Shown here: in pieces, positions 1 to 13,694 of the stretch
Position numbering within the stretch: position 1 is the first letter of the stretch
How the letters are laid out: every line of letters begins with the position of its first letter
NCBI RefSeq assembly: GCF_024679095.1
Contig: NC_066534.1
Coordinates: forward strand, 19,391,867-19,455,866
Origin: Eriocheir sinensis
Lineage: Eukaryota; Arthropoda; Malacostraca; Decapoda; Varunidae
Direction of reading: 5' to 3'
Length of the DNA stretch: 64,000 bases
Program-made: the position numbers and the translations under genes
The notes under the pieces: generated by a model
Seen by the model: the letters and a program-made list of their open reading frames with translations, nothing else
Database searches by the model: none
What the model was told of the DNA's origin: nothing

Positions 1-1483
1 ACAATGCATTCATCGATAGGATCCTGACTGGAATTTGTTAAGATTTATTTGCCAAGTAGAAGTAGAAACCAAGTCTTCCTCAAACTATATTTAGCATTTT
101 AGTTTAGGTTACATCTCAGTTCTATTCAGTCGGTTCAGTTCTAGTCACCTACTATCAAATGGTTATCAAATGTTAGAATCAGTTGCAGAGGAGGATGGAT
201 GAGATTGAGGATACGTTGAAAAACTTACCATAAGGTAAGAAAAACTCAAACTTGCATTCTCTAGAAAGGAAGAGGTGCGTGGAGACATGATCATATTAAT
301 GGATGAAGGGGAGGGCTTTAATGAGGGAGACAAGAGGGAGACATTCTGGTAAGATGCTGGTTTGGGACACAGACGACACAGAAAACGGGAACAAAACTGG
401 ATTCAGGGACATAGGCAAAATTGGAGGGGAATATAGGTGAATATTGGTGGATGTACATGTGGATAATGAGTGTGAGTGCCAATAGAATTCACAATGTGAA
501 AAAATAGACCTGAATCTTCATAAATTCAAGTACATGGACACGGGTTGGGCAGCGATAAGTCAAAGGAGATGTGCTCACAGGCCTCATGCGCTCTTGCAGA
601 CTCCTGCGTTCTTATGTTCTTATGTTCTTATATTGCGAAGAGTAGCGGACACATATCTATGGACCGCCCTACCGTGTCTCTCCCTTTCTCTCTGATCGTG
701 GTAGCGAAGAGCGGCTCACACATCTCCTACACAGGATGCAACGTGTGCAATGCCAAGGGGCCTCCTCAGCCACTGCCTGCACGAAACAGCTGATATTAAA
801 AGCAGGAAACAAGTGGTGCGGTTTTTCTCGTCGGGTTAAGACTCTTGGGAAGAATAGCTCCCGTTACCGCCACTTATCCAGCCCTTCATCATCCGGTCAT
901 CCATTCACCCAAACGTAAGGACTCAGCCTTAATGACCCCGGCAGTCAACACGCCTAAAGCCGACCACCGCTTCCACCCTGAGCAGGGAGGGTTTGCAAGA
1001 AGGAGAAGACCCAGGCGAGAGAATCTATGGACGTTATTCTCAGACACGTTCGGCTCTCAACAAATATTTCTAAGGACCACAAAGAAGATTAATCGCGTTC
1101 TCATGAGTATTTTTTACGTTCATGGTGCAGAAGACTTGTCAAACCTACACCTGGACATACTATTACAACTTCTACGAAAGACCTATCAGATGTGTGTGTG
1201 TAAGCTCCGATATGTAAGAGCTTATAGGCGAAAGACAGACAGACGTTCCCGCATCCGCTCGGCCTTCCCATCGCCCAGTGAATAAGCCTGGCTCTGGTTA
1301 TGAATTGAGTAAGTGCTTGAAGCGATTGGTCACACAACGAAGTAGACAGTTCGTTATCTGGAGTATGCTCAGTCTCACATAACGCGAATTCTCAATAAGC
1401 CTCCAATTGGATATGTAGAGATTGTATCAATATGCCTTAAATAATTACTTGGACGCTGCACTTAATTAACAGGTAGGAAAATT

Positions 1484-1488
1484 ACACA

Positions 1489-1525
<37 letters not shown>

Positions 1526-1635
1526 TCTTGCCGTAAAATTACTAGTAAAAGGAAACATTTTTATGAAAATTTAATATGGGAGCGGAGGTTATGGCGACGC
1601 CTGCAGAGTGCCAGAATAAAGGGTCAGTGTGTGTG

Positions 1636-1676
<41 letters not shown>

Positions 1677-2381
1677 CCCCTGACAGCTATTCGTAACACA
1701 ACATCCTCACCACCACCACTACCACCACCACTACTACCACTGCCACCACCACTACCACCACCACCTCCACCACCAAGCAATCAGAGACACACTCACTCAG
1801 ACAAGGCCGTGCTGAACGCTGCCGTTACACACTCCAGGCTTGGCGGAGGCGGGGCGCGGAGAGAGGTCTGCCCGGCGCCCTGTCCTACGCGGTGACGGCA
1901 CAAGGCAGCCGGTGACACTCTGTGGGGATAAGGAAGGGAAGGAAGTCTCTGAGGTCCGTATTTTTAACATATTAGTCTCCCACTACAACTAATTCATAAG
2001 GTCATAAAGAAGATTAACCGGGCGTTCATGGGCGATTTTTTTCCGTTCATGGAGCAGAAGTCGTGTAAAACTATAACTAGGAACAATAAACAGTCCATGA
2101 AAATCCCAGCAACTTCTACGATCGGCTTTAAGAGGTTTAACAATACGGGCTTGAGGCCGACGCAGCTTTTTCGTGCCTCGGAGTCGTACGTTGAGGCAGA
2201 GAACGCTATAATCACACCACTATTAAGTTCATGATAGGCGGGGCAAGGACCTGAGGGGGAAGGGAGCAGGGAACCCTCATCCTTCAGGCACAGACAGACA
2301 GACAGACAGAAAGACAGACAGACAGACAGACAGATACAGACAAACAGACGGACAAACACACACACACACACACACACACAG
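1484..2381. repeat. Microsatellite cluster (CA, TG, CCA, CAGA)
   Basis: (CA)n at 1484-1520, (TG)n at 1627-1673, a CCA-type trinucleotide run at 1710-1775, (CAGA)n at 2290-2345 and (CA)n at 2355-2381. The sequences around 1078-1150 and 2008-2090 are diverged copies of each other (AAGAAGATTAA, GTTCATGG, GCAGAAG). No gene seen. Confidence 0.9.
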
Positions 2382-2524
2382 CGTCTTATATAGCAGTACC
2401 AGAGTCTCCTTGCATCAATCTCGCCCATAAAATCGTTCTCACCTCTATGTCTGAAAATCTTCCCGCCATTATGGAGATGCGACGATTTGAAATTATAATG
2501 ACAGTTTCTTCACGTGCTGGGAGG

Positions 2525-2530
2525 TGGGTT

Positions 2531-2597
<67 letters not shown>

Positions 2598-3040
2598 ATC
2601 AAGGGACGACCTGTGGCGGCGGCGGGGTACCTATTAAAGTGTCGTCCTCCTCCTCCTCTTCCTCCTCCTCCTCCTCCTCTCCGTATTGTTATTTCTAGGC
2701 GACCTTAACGCGAATGAAGGGACAATTCTCTCTCTCTCTCTCTCTCGAACGAACGAACGAACGAAGGGAGGGAGGGAGGGAGGGAAAGAAGGAAGAGAGC
2801 ATCGGAGGGGATGGGAAGGAAGTATCTAAGGAAGAGTCAGAAAAATCAATATATGTTAAATCTCTTTCTCGGCGGGTCAAGGAAAACTGTGTCCCCGCTT
2901 GACTCCTGCGCCAGTAACTCGTGCATAAATAACGCTGGACCAGGGGAGGGCGAAGGGCCGGGATAATGCGTCGGGGAAGGAAGTGCAAGAGCAAAAGGAG
3001 GAGGAGGAGGAGGAGGAGGAGGAGGAGGAGGAGGAGGAAT
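2525..3040. repeat. Microsatellite cluster (TG, TCC, CT, GGA)
   Basis: (TG)n 2528-2597, (TCC)n 2645-2682, (CT)n 2729-2748, GAAC/GGGA runs to about 2790, and (GGA)n 2995-3037. Long frames here are repeat artefacts. Confidence 0.95.
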
Positions 3041-3748
3041 AGCAGAATAAAGAGAAGGAAGTGGAATTTCGCCTTCGCTGAATTCCACATCCTTCGGTTC
3101 CTGTTACTTGTTTCTTAGGGTATTTACCCCATACTATTACCAACACATTAGTTTATATTAATAACAGCATTAGTATTAGTAGTAACTGCAATTTATATCC
3201 ATAGCAGTATTAAAAGTTGTCATTAACCTGTAAAAGTGGTATGTAGAAAGATCGTAGGGAGCGGTGTCTGTTATATATTACTGAGGCGGATTTCAAGGGA
3301 ATGGACGAGGAGGGAAGAGCTTGTGATATGAGGGAAACGAGATACTTTTTTTCATCGCCGTGTTGTGACATAATGAGAAGTAATTATTTTCCTTAGAGGT
3401 CATTTATGCTCACCCTTTCGATTATTCTTTCAGAACTTCGATGTTTTAACAACTTAAGTTTCTGTATATATCCCAAGACGATCTGTTGATTCTCTGCTGT
3501 CGTTATTTCCAGCTCTCATTTCCTACTTCAGTCCGTTGACATTGACTCCAACAAGACCAGTCAGAGTATATGCGTGACGCTGTTCCTACGAGCCTCCGCT
3601 GAACCACTTTTACGGGTTAATGAATGGCACCTCGAACGACATATAAACTTTCTCTAATGGCCAAGAAAATAGGTAATTGAAAGCGAAGTCTGTGGAAGAT
3701 GCTACAAAACGAACAGAACCCCAGATAGACAGACAGACATACAAACAG

Positions 3749-3750
<2 letters not shown>

Positions 3751-3818
<68 letters not shown>

Positions 3819-3833
3819 ACACACACACACACA
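3751..3833. repeat. (CA)n microsatellite
   Basis: About 40 CA units with one interruption near 3817. Confidence 0.95.
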
Positions 3834-4396
3834 AAAAAAAAGGGATTCGCTCGGAAAACCCGCCACTGAGAGGAGATGAAAATCATGAAAATGAGTTTGA
3901 TTCGGAAATGATCGTGAGGAGAAGGGAAAAATGGTGGAGGAAGTGGAACAAAAGATGGACTTAATCGGCGGACCAAACCATAGCTTGACGGTCTTCGGGG
4001 AAAGGGAATGAGGGGCTCTGTAGAGGAGGAGGGGGAGAGGAAAGAGGAAAGAGGGGGAACAGGAGGAGTGATGGAGTTAAGATTCAAGGGCATGGTTGAA
4101 AGTGGTCGCAATTAAAACATATTGATCCCTGCCTGACCCCACCTTCCACTTCCATGACCTATACCCTGCCCGTCCCACCTTACCCTACCTTCCCATCCCT
4201 ATACCCTGCCCGTCGCTTCTTGTATTACCCTGCACGTCTTGCCTTACACCTCTGTTCTTCCCTCCCCGACGAACCCTGTTCCCTTTCCCGTTCCAGAGAT
4301 CTTAGATATAGTAAACGGGGTGAAGGGAGACAGAAGGAGGAGTGAGCTCCAGCGATGAGGGAGGCGGGTATGAAGGCCGAGATGGAAGGTAGCGGG

Positions 4397-4401
<5 letters not shown>

Positions 4402-4468
<67 letters not shown>
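4402..4468. repeat. (GA)n microsatellite
   Basis: About 33 uninterrupted GA units. Confidence 0.95.
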
Positions 4469-4472
<4 letters not shown>

Positions 4473-4869
4473 AAAAACTCATGCAGTGAACGTCTGCCAT
4501 AAACAACGCTACATCGTGTTGTCCTATAGTGATGGTCCTCCACTTCTTTGCTAAAATATTGATTTAAGAGAAAATGTTAATACTTGGCAACACACGGTCG
4601 CCCGGCGCACATCTATCGGTTGCATAAATTCCAAGGCTGTCCCTCGCCGCGTCCTGCGACCCGGCTGAGCTGCCTTGAAAGGGTTGGGCCCGGCGGCCAC
4701 GGGAAGGATAGTCCCTCTTGATCCACTAACAAGTTCCGCTCCGGACTGCCACATTTTCAACTTGAAATATGCTTTAACATTCGCCTTCCAGAAGAAAAAA
4801 AGAGCGCTAAAGCAGGCCATTCGTCGCAGGCACAGGGTTGCAGGTAAACCTGTATTGCCGCGGCCAGAT

Positions 4870-5095
4870 CTTTTTTTTTTTTTTTTACGTCGCGGCCTTT
4901 TGCGCCGGTAGGCTTCTTCCCGGTGGGGCCTGATGATCGGCCCAAGGCTTCTTCCCGGTGGGGCCTGATGGTCGGCCCACCCCGTTTTGGCGCAGGCGAG
5001 TGTTTATAGTGGCGCCATCTTGCATTGGCTCATGCTGCCATCCCGGAGCTCATCTTTAATCCTAGAATCTAGAGTCCGGGTTGATAGGTGGTCTT
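4870..5095 (-). mobile_element. tRNA-derived SINE, family 1, 5'-truncated
   Basis: Minus-strand match to the body of the SINE at 14517-14872, from ACCACCTATCAACCCGGACTC through CAAGATGGCGCCACTATAAA to GAAGCCTACCGGCGCAA. The GGCTTCTTCCCGGTGGGGCC segment is tandemly doubled. Confidence 0.75.
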
Positions 5096-5486
5096 CTGGA
5101 CTGCGAGGCCGGCCGCGACAACCAATGTGAGGGATGCTCCTCAAAGACATTCGCAACGCGGCTGTGGCGAGGCAGCGACGAGACGACGATCCGATCAAGA
5201 TCGATCTTGGATCCGATGACCCCGGCCGTGGCGCAGCGTGCGTGCGCGCGGCCCAGCGGCAGCCACCTGAGCTTCCTGCTTCCCATCACAGAACGTAAAT
5301 ACAGAAACGAAGAAGTATTAACTCATGAAAACAAGAAAGGGAAAAACGTAGAGAGGAAGCACTCCAGCTCGTGAGAAACGGGCAAAGCTACTTAAGGTTC
5401 CTGCCATACATTGCACAGTAACTAGTGAGTCCGCGGCCGCGGCGGCCAGGGCAAGGGAACAGCCTGCCGCGAGGCTCTCTGGCCGG

Positions 5487-5657
<171 letters not shown>

Positions 5658-6323
5658 AGTGTAAGTATGTATAACCTTTTCTTCAAACATTTTACAAGTG
5701 ATTACAAGTGTGCCGAGTCCTGAAGTTGAGCTGTCATTTTATTACTTTCTGTCGCGGCCTCCCTCACCCGCTCCCTCACACCAGCCTCACCCCCCTCCCC
5801 GCCCACCCGGCGTTCACCTCGGCCCCCCCCCCCCCCACATACCAGCCTCTCACCCCTCCTCCCCTCCCACCAGCCTCTCCCGGGGGCGCCGGATCCGGCC
5901 AGACGCCGCGGCCCCAACAGCCCCTCAGACTCCCGCCTTCAGAGCACATTATGTATACGTTGGATTTCCTGTTTTTCTGCGGAATTCAACAATTTTCTGG
6001 GAAGCTGCGCCGAGGCCCAGCCTGGCCGGCCTGGGGCCACGTGTAATGTGGGGCAGAATATTTATTCCCCGCGCCAGTCGCCGGAATTCTTCTCAACGCA
6101 TAACTTTTGTAAGATTTATTGATTTATCGCAGCCACAACAACATTAACGACGCGTCCCGGTTAACAGCTTGCACACTGACCACGATGATAAGCGTTGCAG
6201 ACCTCCCTGTGTGCTCCTCGTGGGGCGCCCAGACACTGACGGGTCTGCTTACTGCCCCAAAACTCTAACAAGTTCAGTACAATTGTCCGCCGTCCAACAC
6301 TGAAGTAAACGCTGACCCAGTGA

Positions 6324-6328
<5 letters not shown>

Positions 6329-6382
<54 letters not shown>

Positions 6383-6384
6383 GC
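6329..6384. repeat. (CA)n microsatellite
   Basis: About 26 CA units. The flanking region 5700-7400 shows no gene I can support. Confidence 0.95.
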
Positions 6385-7409
6385 GAGACTACGCCATAAC
6401 TCTGGACAAAGCATCTCGGACCATTCTAGCCTTTATTTACTGGGCCCCTCCCGGCCTGCACAGGTATTAGCATTATGGGTCTTTCCTTTCAGCACACGCC
6501 GCTATTTGTGTCAGGACAACGTTATGTACGGGGTAAAGAACTAACACTTGCTCCTTGATTCAAACCCCCAGCAAACTGAGTACACCGCGAGAATACTTAT
6601 AAAACTCAGTAATCCAATATAAGCCAAATGACTTTTCGTGTCGTTCCATGAACGTGTTTCCGCGGCAAGAATCTTTGCCACATGGCTGCTGGAAGCTTTT
6701 CTCTCTTCGTCCTTTGCTCTTGTGAGCCCCAGCGACCACAGCCTCCCCAGCATGCATGCACCAACGTTGGCCCCGCGGCGACGGGGCACCGACCACCCTG
6801 CTCAGACCAATTCTCTTCAAATAGAAACTACGAAACCATCGGCGAAAATAGAGCATTCGGCGTATTCGCTTCTTTGACCTTAAAAACGAACCACAGAATA
6901 TGTGAATGCTGAGCCAAACGAAAAGCACGGTGAGCCAATTCTGTACGCCAACTTGAGGACAGGTGGGTGGCGCCTGTGACTTGAAACGAGTGTACAGTTT
7001 CCAAGCGATGAACCCAGAGCCTCGGATTGTCAAGGTACTTCAGCGCAGTGCCAGACCGTTCGTGTTTGACAAAAGACATATACGGAGGCAAAGTGGAGCT
7101 TCTAAACGCGTTGTTGGGAATTAGTTTTTGAGAAGGCAGGAGAGCGGCGAGGATCAGGGACTGGCAGGGGAGGGAGGCGGCAACTGAGGAGCATTGGCTA
7201 AGGTTACAGAGCCGTTGCTTGCTGAGTGGCCAAAAGAGTGGTGTGCGCCCTTTTTCTGAGCTCAGATCCGCTGGTGACCGAAGGCACTGGGCAGATGGCT
7301 GCTCCAACACTGGCTGTGGCGTGTCTACTAGTCGACCGTTATAGAAAGCATCCTCTTCCGCTACCACAGATCATACTAGGAAGTACATACTGTTTATTTC
7401 ATCTCAATC

Positions 7410-7467
7410 ATATAGATAGATAGACTGATTGATATATAGATGATAGATAGATAGATTGGTATGTGTT

Positions 7468-7549
<82 letters not shown>
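7410..7549. repeat. (GATA)-rich and (TG)n microsatellite
   Basis: Imperfect GATA run at 7410-7455 followed by about 42 TG units at 7467-7549. Confidence 0.95.
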
Positions 7550-7552
<3 letters not shown>

Positions 7553-8084
7553 GAAGGTGGCGCCCAAGAAATCGTCAACTCCTTGTATTTACGCAGGTCG
7601 GAAACTGTTGTTGGCTCAAAGTTGTGCCCGGCGGCCTTCATTCGCCTCGTCCCTGCCTCGCCTCACTCACTCTCTCCTGCCTCGCCTCACTCTCCTCGGG
7701 CGCGTCTTGACCAAAACCAATGGGCGACTTCCTTCCTTTAGGTCTCACGGCGGCTCGGCAAGATGACTTTTTCTTCTATTATAGCGTCCACAACAAGAGC
7801 ATCGAGACGTGTTGTATCCCCGCAGCCTCCTCTAACACACACACAGACAAGGCACATTCGCTTCCTCGTGGCCCCGATGTCGACCCTGCCCCGCCCCGTC
7901 ACTCCCCGAACCGCCCTGCCCGTCGGCTCTTGTCGTCAGCCTCTTCAGCGAGAACACGGCACAAACTTTTTACTTTCCCATTCACAGAAACGAAGGCAGA
8001 AAATTACGCGTCCAAGTCTCCCTCAGATGACTTTCGGCCTCGACTAACATCACTTGATGGGAAATACGTATGTCCAGGAACGCG

Positions 8085-8560
8085 AGAAGATTGGAGTCGC
8101 CTTCTACAAATCTGAAGCACAACAAACCAAGAAAAGTATAAAGAATTAATCATTGGTCTTCCTCCTGCCCACCATTCACCCTCCACCATGGATAACCACG
8201 ATTGGACACTAGTTCCCCCACGAGGCTCAACAGATTCACTTGCGTCACCAGTTCAAGACAACAAAAAGACAAAAGTAAAAAAAAGAGTCATTGATCTTCC
8301 TCCTGCCCAGCATTGATCCTCCACCAAGAATAGCCACGTTTTGACACTAGTTCCCATACAGGGCTGACCTGATTCACGTAATTGGGGTCGCCTTCTTCAA
8401 ATCTAACGCACGACAAAAGGACAAGAGTAAAAAAAAAAAAAAAAACATTGGTCTTCCTCCTGCCCAGCCTTCATCCTCCATCATGCAGGAATAACCACGT
8501 TTGGACACTATATATTTCCCAACCCGCAAGGCTGACCTGACTCACTTATGTCACCAGTTC
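8085..8560 (+). repeat. Tandem repeat of about 150 bp
   Basis: Three diverged copies of ATTGGTCTTCCTCCTGCCCA, CCACGTTTGGACACTAGTTCC and GGCTGACCTGATTCAC. Confidence 0.8.
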
Positions 8561-8915
8561 ATAATGCATAACACGCACACGAGATAACTGATAACACTAG
8601 ATACATGCACTGTTAACTTTAGGCTTACGTAGAAGACACAAGAGACCCTATTTAGAGTGATCCCAGAGTTGACAAAATTGATAAACCGTTCAGTAATCTA
8701 CTGATAACACTAGATCATGACCTCGACGACTGATAACACTACACGCATTTGACACTGTTCTACACAACACGCACACTTTAGAATCCGTCGCCTACGTAGT
8801 CCCAGCACCCCCACATGCAGCTCCCCGCCCCGTCTTCCTGGCTACGGATGCTGCCCTGTGAGCGGTGCGCCATCGAGCCCCCAGGGGATGACGAGGCCCC
8901 CGACGCATCTGACCG

Positions 8916-8939
8916 GTGTGTGTGTGTGTGTGTGCGTGC

Positions 8940-8989
<50 letters not shown>

Positions 8990-9222
8990 TCACATTTAGG
9001 TCGAGAAGTGTGTTGTTACTCCCCTGTGGAATGAGATTAAGGCGTAAGAAGGAGGAAATACTGAAGGAAGGAAGGAGGGAAGGAGAGAAGGAAGGAAGGA
9101 AGGAAGGAAGGAAGGAAGGGAGGGAGGGAGGGAGAAAGGAAGGAAGAAAGGAAGGAAGGAAGGAAGGGAGGGAGGGAGAAAAGAAGAAAGAAAGGAAGGA
9201 AGGAAGGAAGGAAAGAAGGAAA
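8916..9222. repeat. (TG)n followed by (GGAA)n polypurine tract
   Basis: (TG)n 8916-8989, then a GGAA/GGGA purine-only stretch 9060-9222. Confidence 0.95.
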
Positions 9223-9339
9223 GCTGCCCCAGAGTTAACCAGTGAAAGAAATGAAAGATTGAGGACACGGATCAACTCTTGCATTACGGAGTTGAACCGT
9301 CGGCGAACACAACCATGAAGAACGACCTCTAAGATCACG

Positions 9340-9830
9340 CCTAACTAAAGTTCCCGGAGAAATGAGTGCACGCGTTAATCAATACCTATACGTGGGTTTG
9401 AGTTCAGTAAGTTTGTACGGCGTCCATCAGCGAATATTTACATTAGTATATTTCCCAGGTACGATTAGAAACAACAACGTAAAACCAAGCCTGTAATGAG
9501 TTCCCAGAAAAATGCGTGCGTGTGGATAGGTTAAGTGCGTCCGCGTACGGTATAGTGAGTGGCCTTTGGTTCGTCAGTTTCAGGAAAGTCCATCAGCATA
9601 ATTATATCAAATGGGAACAAAAAGTCAAGATCAGGCCTGACGCAAGTTCCAGGAATATGCGTGCGTGTGGATAGGTTAAGTGCGTCCGCGTACGGTATAG
9701 TGAGTGGCCTTTGGTTCGTCAATTTCAGGAAAGTCCATCAGCATAATTATATCAAATGGGAACAAACAGTCAAGATCAGGCCTGACGCAAGTTCCCGGAA
9801 AAGTTTGTGCTTGTCTGCGCGCCTTCTGAG
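9340..9830 (+). repeat. Tandem repeat of about 148 bp
   Basis: Two nearly identical units around 9505-9652 and 9653-9800 (GCGTGCGTGTGGATAGG, TGCGTCCGCGTACGGTATAG, CCATCAGCATAATTATATC), plus a diverged unit before them. Related GCGTGCGTGTG/GGCCTT units continue at 10440-10850. Confidence 0.85.
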
Positions 9831-9960
9831 GGTGTTTGGTTGTGTTTGCGTGGCAGGCAATTTGCAAAACACCAATTTGAACCAAACAGCAAAAGAACTC
9901 TCCGAAACTGAACTCTCTTCTGGCATCTCGTTCGGTTTTCTTTGGTAGCAGCAGCGTCTA

Positions 9961-10347
9961 GCCTTCCTTCCTTCCTTTCTTCCTTCTTTTCTCCCTCCCT
10001 CCCTTCCTCCCTTCCTTCCTTCCTTCCTTCCTTCCTTTATCCCTCCCTCCCTCTCTTCCTTCTTTCCTTCCTTCCTTCTTTTCTCCCTCCCTCCCTTCCT
10101 TCCTTCCTTCCTTCCTTCCTTCCCTCCTTCCTTCCTTCCTTCCTTTCTTCCTTCCTTTCTCCCTCCCTCCCTCCCTCCTTCCTTTATTCCTTCTTTTCTC
10201 CCTCCCTCCCTTCCTTTCTTCCTTCCCTCCTTCCTTCCTTCCTTCCTTTCTTTCTTCCTTTCTCCCTCCCTCCCTCCCTTCCTTCCTTCTTTCCTTCCTT
10301 CCTTTCTTCCTTCTTTTCTCCCTCCCTTCCTTCCTTCCTTCCTTCCT
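9961..10347. repeat. (CCTT)n polypyrimidine tract, 387 bp
   Basis: Almost pure pyrimidine CCTT/CCCT with a repeating sub-pattern TTCTCCCTCCCTCCC every 60-70 bp, so a higher-order repeat has formed. Confidence 0.95.
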
Positions 10348-11044
10348 GTTACTAGTTTTCGCCGTTGAGCTGCCTTCCTTGCTGTAAAAAAATATATAGT
10401 CTGCGTCGGCTAAGGCCACGTAAGAATAATAAATAATAATAATAATGAAAAGTACGTGCGAATGCGTATATTTGCGGGGAGTGGCCTCATACTCAGGCAA
10501 TTTGTGAAGCACCCATTTGGAAATAAGAACATAGGAGTCTGCAACGACTGAGATCACGTCAGAATAAAAAGAAGGATTAATGGGAAAGTGCGTGCGTGTG
10601 TGTGTTTGCGTGCGGTGGCCTTCTTAAGTTCAATCAACTAGCGGGTCTTCCATTTAAACCTAAGAACGAAGAGATGTCTGCCACGGCTAAGATCACGTCA
10701 GGATACAAAAAAATAGAAAATAAATAAATAAAATAAAATAAGTAAAAAGTTAATGGAAAGGTGTGCGTTTGAGTGGGTGTGTTTGCGTGCGGCGGCCTTG
10801 AGCCCAATCAATTTGCGAGTCATCCATTTAAATATTTCATGCGAACACTCCGACGGGCGGCGCGGCGGAGAGCGGGCGAGGCGGACACCCGACACCTGGG
10901 CGGCCGGGGCGGGAAAAATGCGAGGGCCGGGCCGGGGCTGTCCACCTCCTGTCGTGTTGCTGTCCGGGGATGTTATGCCTGCACCGAGCCCTCCCCCTCC
11001 CCCTACGCCCCCCTGACTCCTGCACCACCACCACTCCTTCCGCG

Positions 11045-11045
<1 letters not shown>

Positions 11046-11094
<49 letters not shown>

Positions 11095-11151
11095 CCAAGA
11101 TCACCCACAAACTCCACCCCCAATGGACCACATATCTGTGCCTGTGTGAAT

Positions 11152-11217
<66 letters not shown>
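11046..11217. repeat. (TG)n and (AT)n microsatellites
   Basis: (TG)n 11046-11092 and (AT)n 11154-11217, separated by 60 bp of unique sequence. Confidence 0.95.
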
Positions 11218-11220
<3 letters not shown>

Positions 11221-11289
11221 ATAGATAGATAGACAGAGAGAGATGGATACAGATAGACAGATATAGACACTCTTTCATAGGCGCCTTGT

Positions 11290-11990
11290 AGCAATAGGAA
11301 CAGAAACTCTACAGTACAGAACTCCTCATAGTGATGAATGAAAACGTTCTCGAAAAGAGTTAGTCTAACGGAGGAGCATGTGAAAAATATAAGAAACTAT
11401 AAGAGAAACTACAAATCTATAAAGTACAAAACTCCTCAATGTGAAGAATTAAAAGGTTCTCGGAAAGGGTAAGTCTAATGGAGGAATATGTGAAAACTAT
11501 AAGAAACTATATACCTTGGCGGGGTGAAAGAATGAAGATACGGACTCACTCTTGCATCAGAATATTGGCCTCCACGGGGGATGAGCTAGAGTAGAAAGTC
11601 GTGACAACGGGGATGAAGACGAGCAGTTAGGAAGTTGAGAGGAGCGGTTAGCATGAAAAATAATACGTAAAAAACTACCTAGACGGAGTGAAAGAATGAA
11701 GATACTAGCTCGCTTTTGCACTAGGAAACTGGACGCCACAGGGATGAGCTAGAGAAGAAAGTCGTGACAGCGGGGCCGGGGAAGGGGTGAAGGCGAACAG
11801 TTAGGAAGTTGAGAGGAGCAACCAGCATGAAAAACTATAAGAAACTACCTGGATGGGATGAAACAATGAAGATACTAATTGACTCTTGCAATAGGAAACT
11901 GGACTTCACAGAGATGAGCTAGAGTATAGAAAGCCTTGACAGCGTGGTGAAGGCGACCAGTTAGGAAGTTGAGAAGGGCAGTCAGCAAGA
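11290..11990 (+). repeat. Tandem repeat of about 170 bp
   Basis: GTGAAAGAATGAAGATAC, GGGATGAGCTAGAG, AGTTAGGAAGTTGAGAGGAG and AACTATAAGAAACTA recur with a period near 170 bp, about three to four diverged copies. Confidence 0.75.
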
Positions 11991-12265
11991 AAATGGAAAT
12001 AAAAGAAAGCGAGGGAGGCAACACTGTGGCGAAATTTTAAAGGTAGAACACATTCATTAGCAGAAGGGGAGTTGATGAGGCGTATCAAATCCCTCGAACT
12101 AAATAGAGCAAAATGCACGACGCACCGCCATTCGAAAATACGAAAGGCCATTCCACACGTAATGCCCCGCCAATACATATTAAACACGAGCCACCTTTGG
12201 GAAATACTTCATGAAATTCAGTCAAATTTTGCACCTACCTCCTATACATTAGTTATTTATTCTGC

Positions 12266-12325
<60 letters not shown>

Positions 12326-12422
12326 ATGCTGTATGTATATGTGTGCTAATGTAAGTTGTTGAATGTATGCATTGCTTGCTGTGGTCAATAAACTATCTAT
12401 CTCTCTATCTATCTATATGTGC

Positions 12423-12473
<51 letters not shown>

Positions 12474-12642
12474 CAACACCAGAAAAATAAATTCCTTGAA
12501 GTGCCTTTGACGTTGACGTGTGTGTGTGTGTGTTATCTGCAGCAACGTCTGTAGAGCGTCGGAGTGACAAACGTCCAACCTGCAGCACAACACGGGCTGA
12601 CAATTTCCCCAGAGTGTCTCTCTCTCTCTCTCTCTCTCTCTC
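12266..12642. repeat. (TG)n, (TG)n and (CT)n microsatellites
   Basis: (TG)n at 12266-12322 and 12426-12470, and (CT)n at 12616-12642. An AATAAACTATC repeat end lies at 12390. Confidence 0.95.
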
Positions 12643-13019
12643 TGCTCAAAAATATAATTTTCTATTTCCATTATGTAGATCATCACAAATCAGCATATAA
12701 GTGACATATCTTTTAGCAAAACTATATACCAGTATACTTTGTAGATAAAGGAAAAAATATGCCTATTTTGGACACTAGAAAAGGATAACAGTACTATGAT
12801 ATAGCAACAGCTTACATATTACGCCTAAATTGAAAAAGAAGTGAGAAATATATAATCACATTGTAATTACACATTACCTAGGTAAGAAATTAATGTTAAC
12901 AGTAGATTAAAACAGTGTTGTGTATGTGTAGATTCACTTTGTGCTGGGACGGGTGAGGAAGGGAGGGAAGGAGAGAGGGAAAACACGTCCACACTCGGCG
13001 AGAGCCAACTGCCAATAGG

Positions 13020-13330
13020 AAATGAAGACACAGTGAAGAAAATGAAGACAGTGAAGGAAATGAAGACAGTGAAGGATATGAAGACACTGCGAAGGAAATT
13101 AAGACACTGAAGGAAATGAAGACAGTGAAAGAAATGAAGACACAGTGGAGGAAATGAAGACAGTGAAGGAAATGAAGACAGTGAAGGAAATGAAGACAGT
13201 GAAGGAAATGAAGACACAATGCAGGAAATGAAGACACAGTGAAGGAAATGAAGACAGTGGAGGAAGTGAAGACACAGTGAAGGAAATTAAGACACAGTAA
13301 AGGAAATTAAGACAGTGAAGGAAATGAAGC
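13020..13330 (+). repeat. 18-bp minisatellite
   Basis: Units GAAGGAAATGAAGACAGT and the longer form with ACACAGT, about 17 copies. No supported gene in the surrounding 12.6-13.7 kb. Confidence 0.9.
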
Positions 13331-13694
13331 CCATGTCTGCCATTTTCCTCACCCTTGGCCGCAACACATGTGCACGGCGTCCTTCAGGGAGGCACACGAC
13401 GATAAACACCATAGTTACTCCTCGCACTAGTTGATATTTGAGGTAAAACGCTTTGAGCCCCCGCGCGGTGTCACCCGTCCTACTCTCTGAACGCTACTGC
13501 AGCTGCCGGTCACGTGACGTCAAAGTGTAAACAATATGGGATCGAGGGTGTGATTGCCAGTAATTTTAATGCGTACCACTTTTATTTTCCTTCGTTTTAG
13601 CATCTTTCAGGCCGATATTATCTTTTCCTGTAAATTGGAGAAGTTTTTTGGACTTATAGACTGTTTGCAGTAACTAACACACACACACACATTA

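Noticed and set aside
6560..7367. Overlapping minus-strand frames of 157 and 179 codons
   Set aside because: No domain or family resemblance, no supporting splice signals; not distinguishable from chance.
8778..10557. Frames of up to 199 codons with PSFLPS or KEGRKEG repeats
   Set aside because: Translations of CCTT/GGAA tracts; no start context, splice signals or domain.
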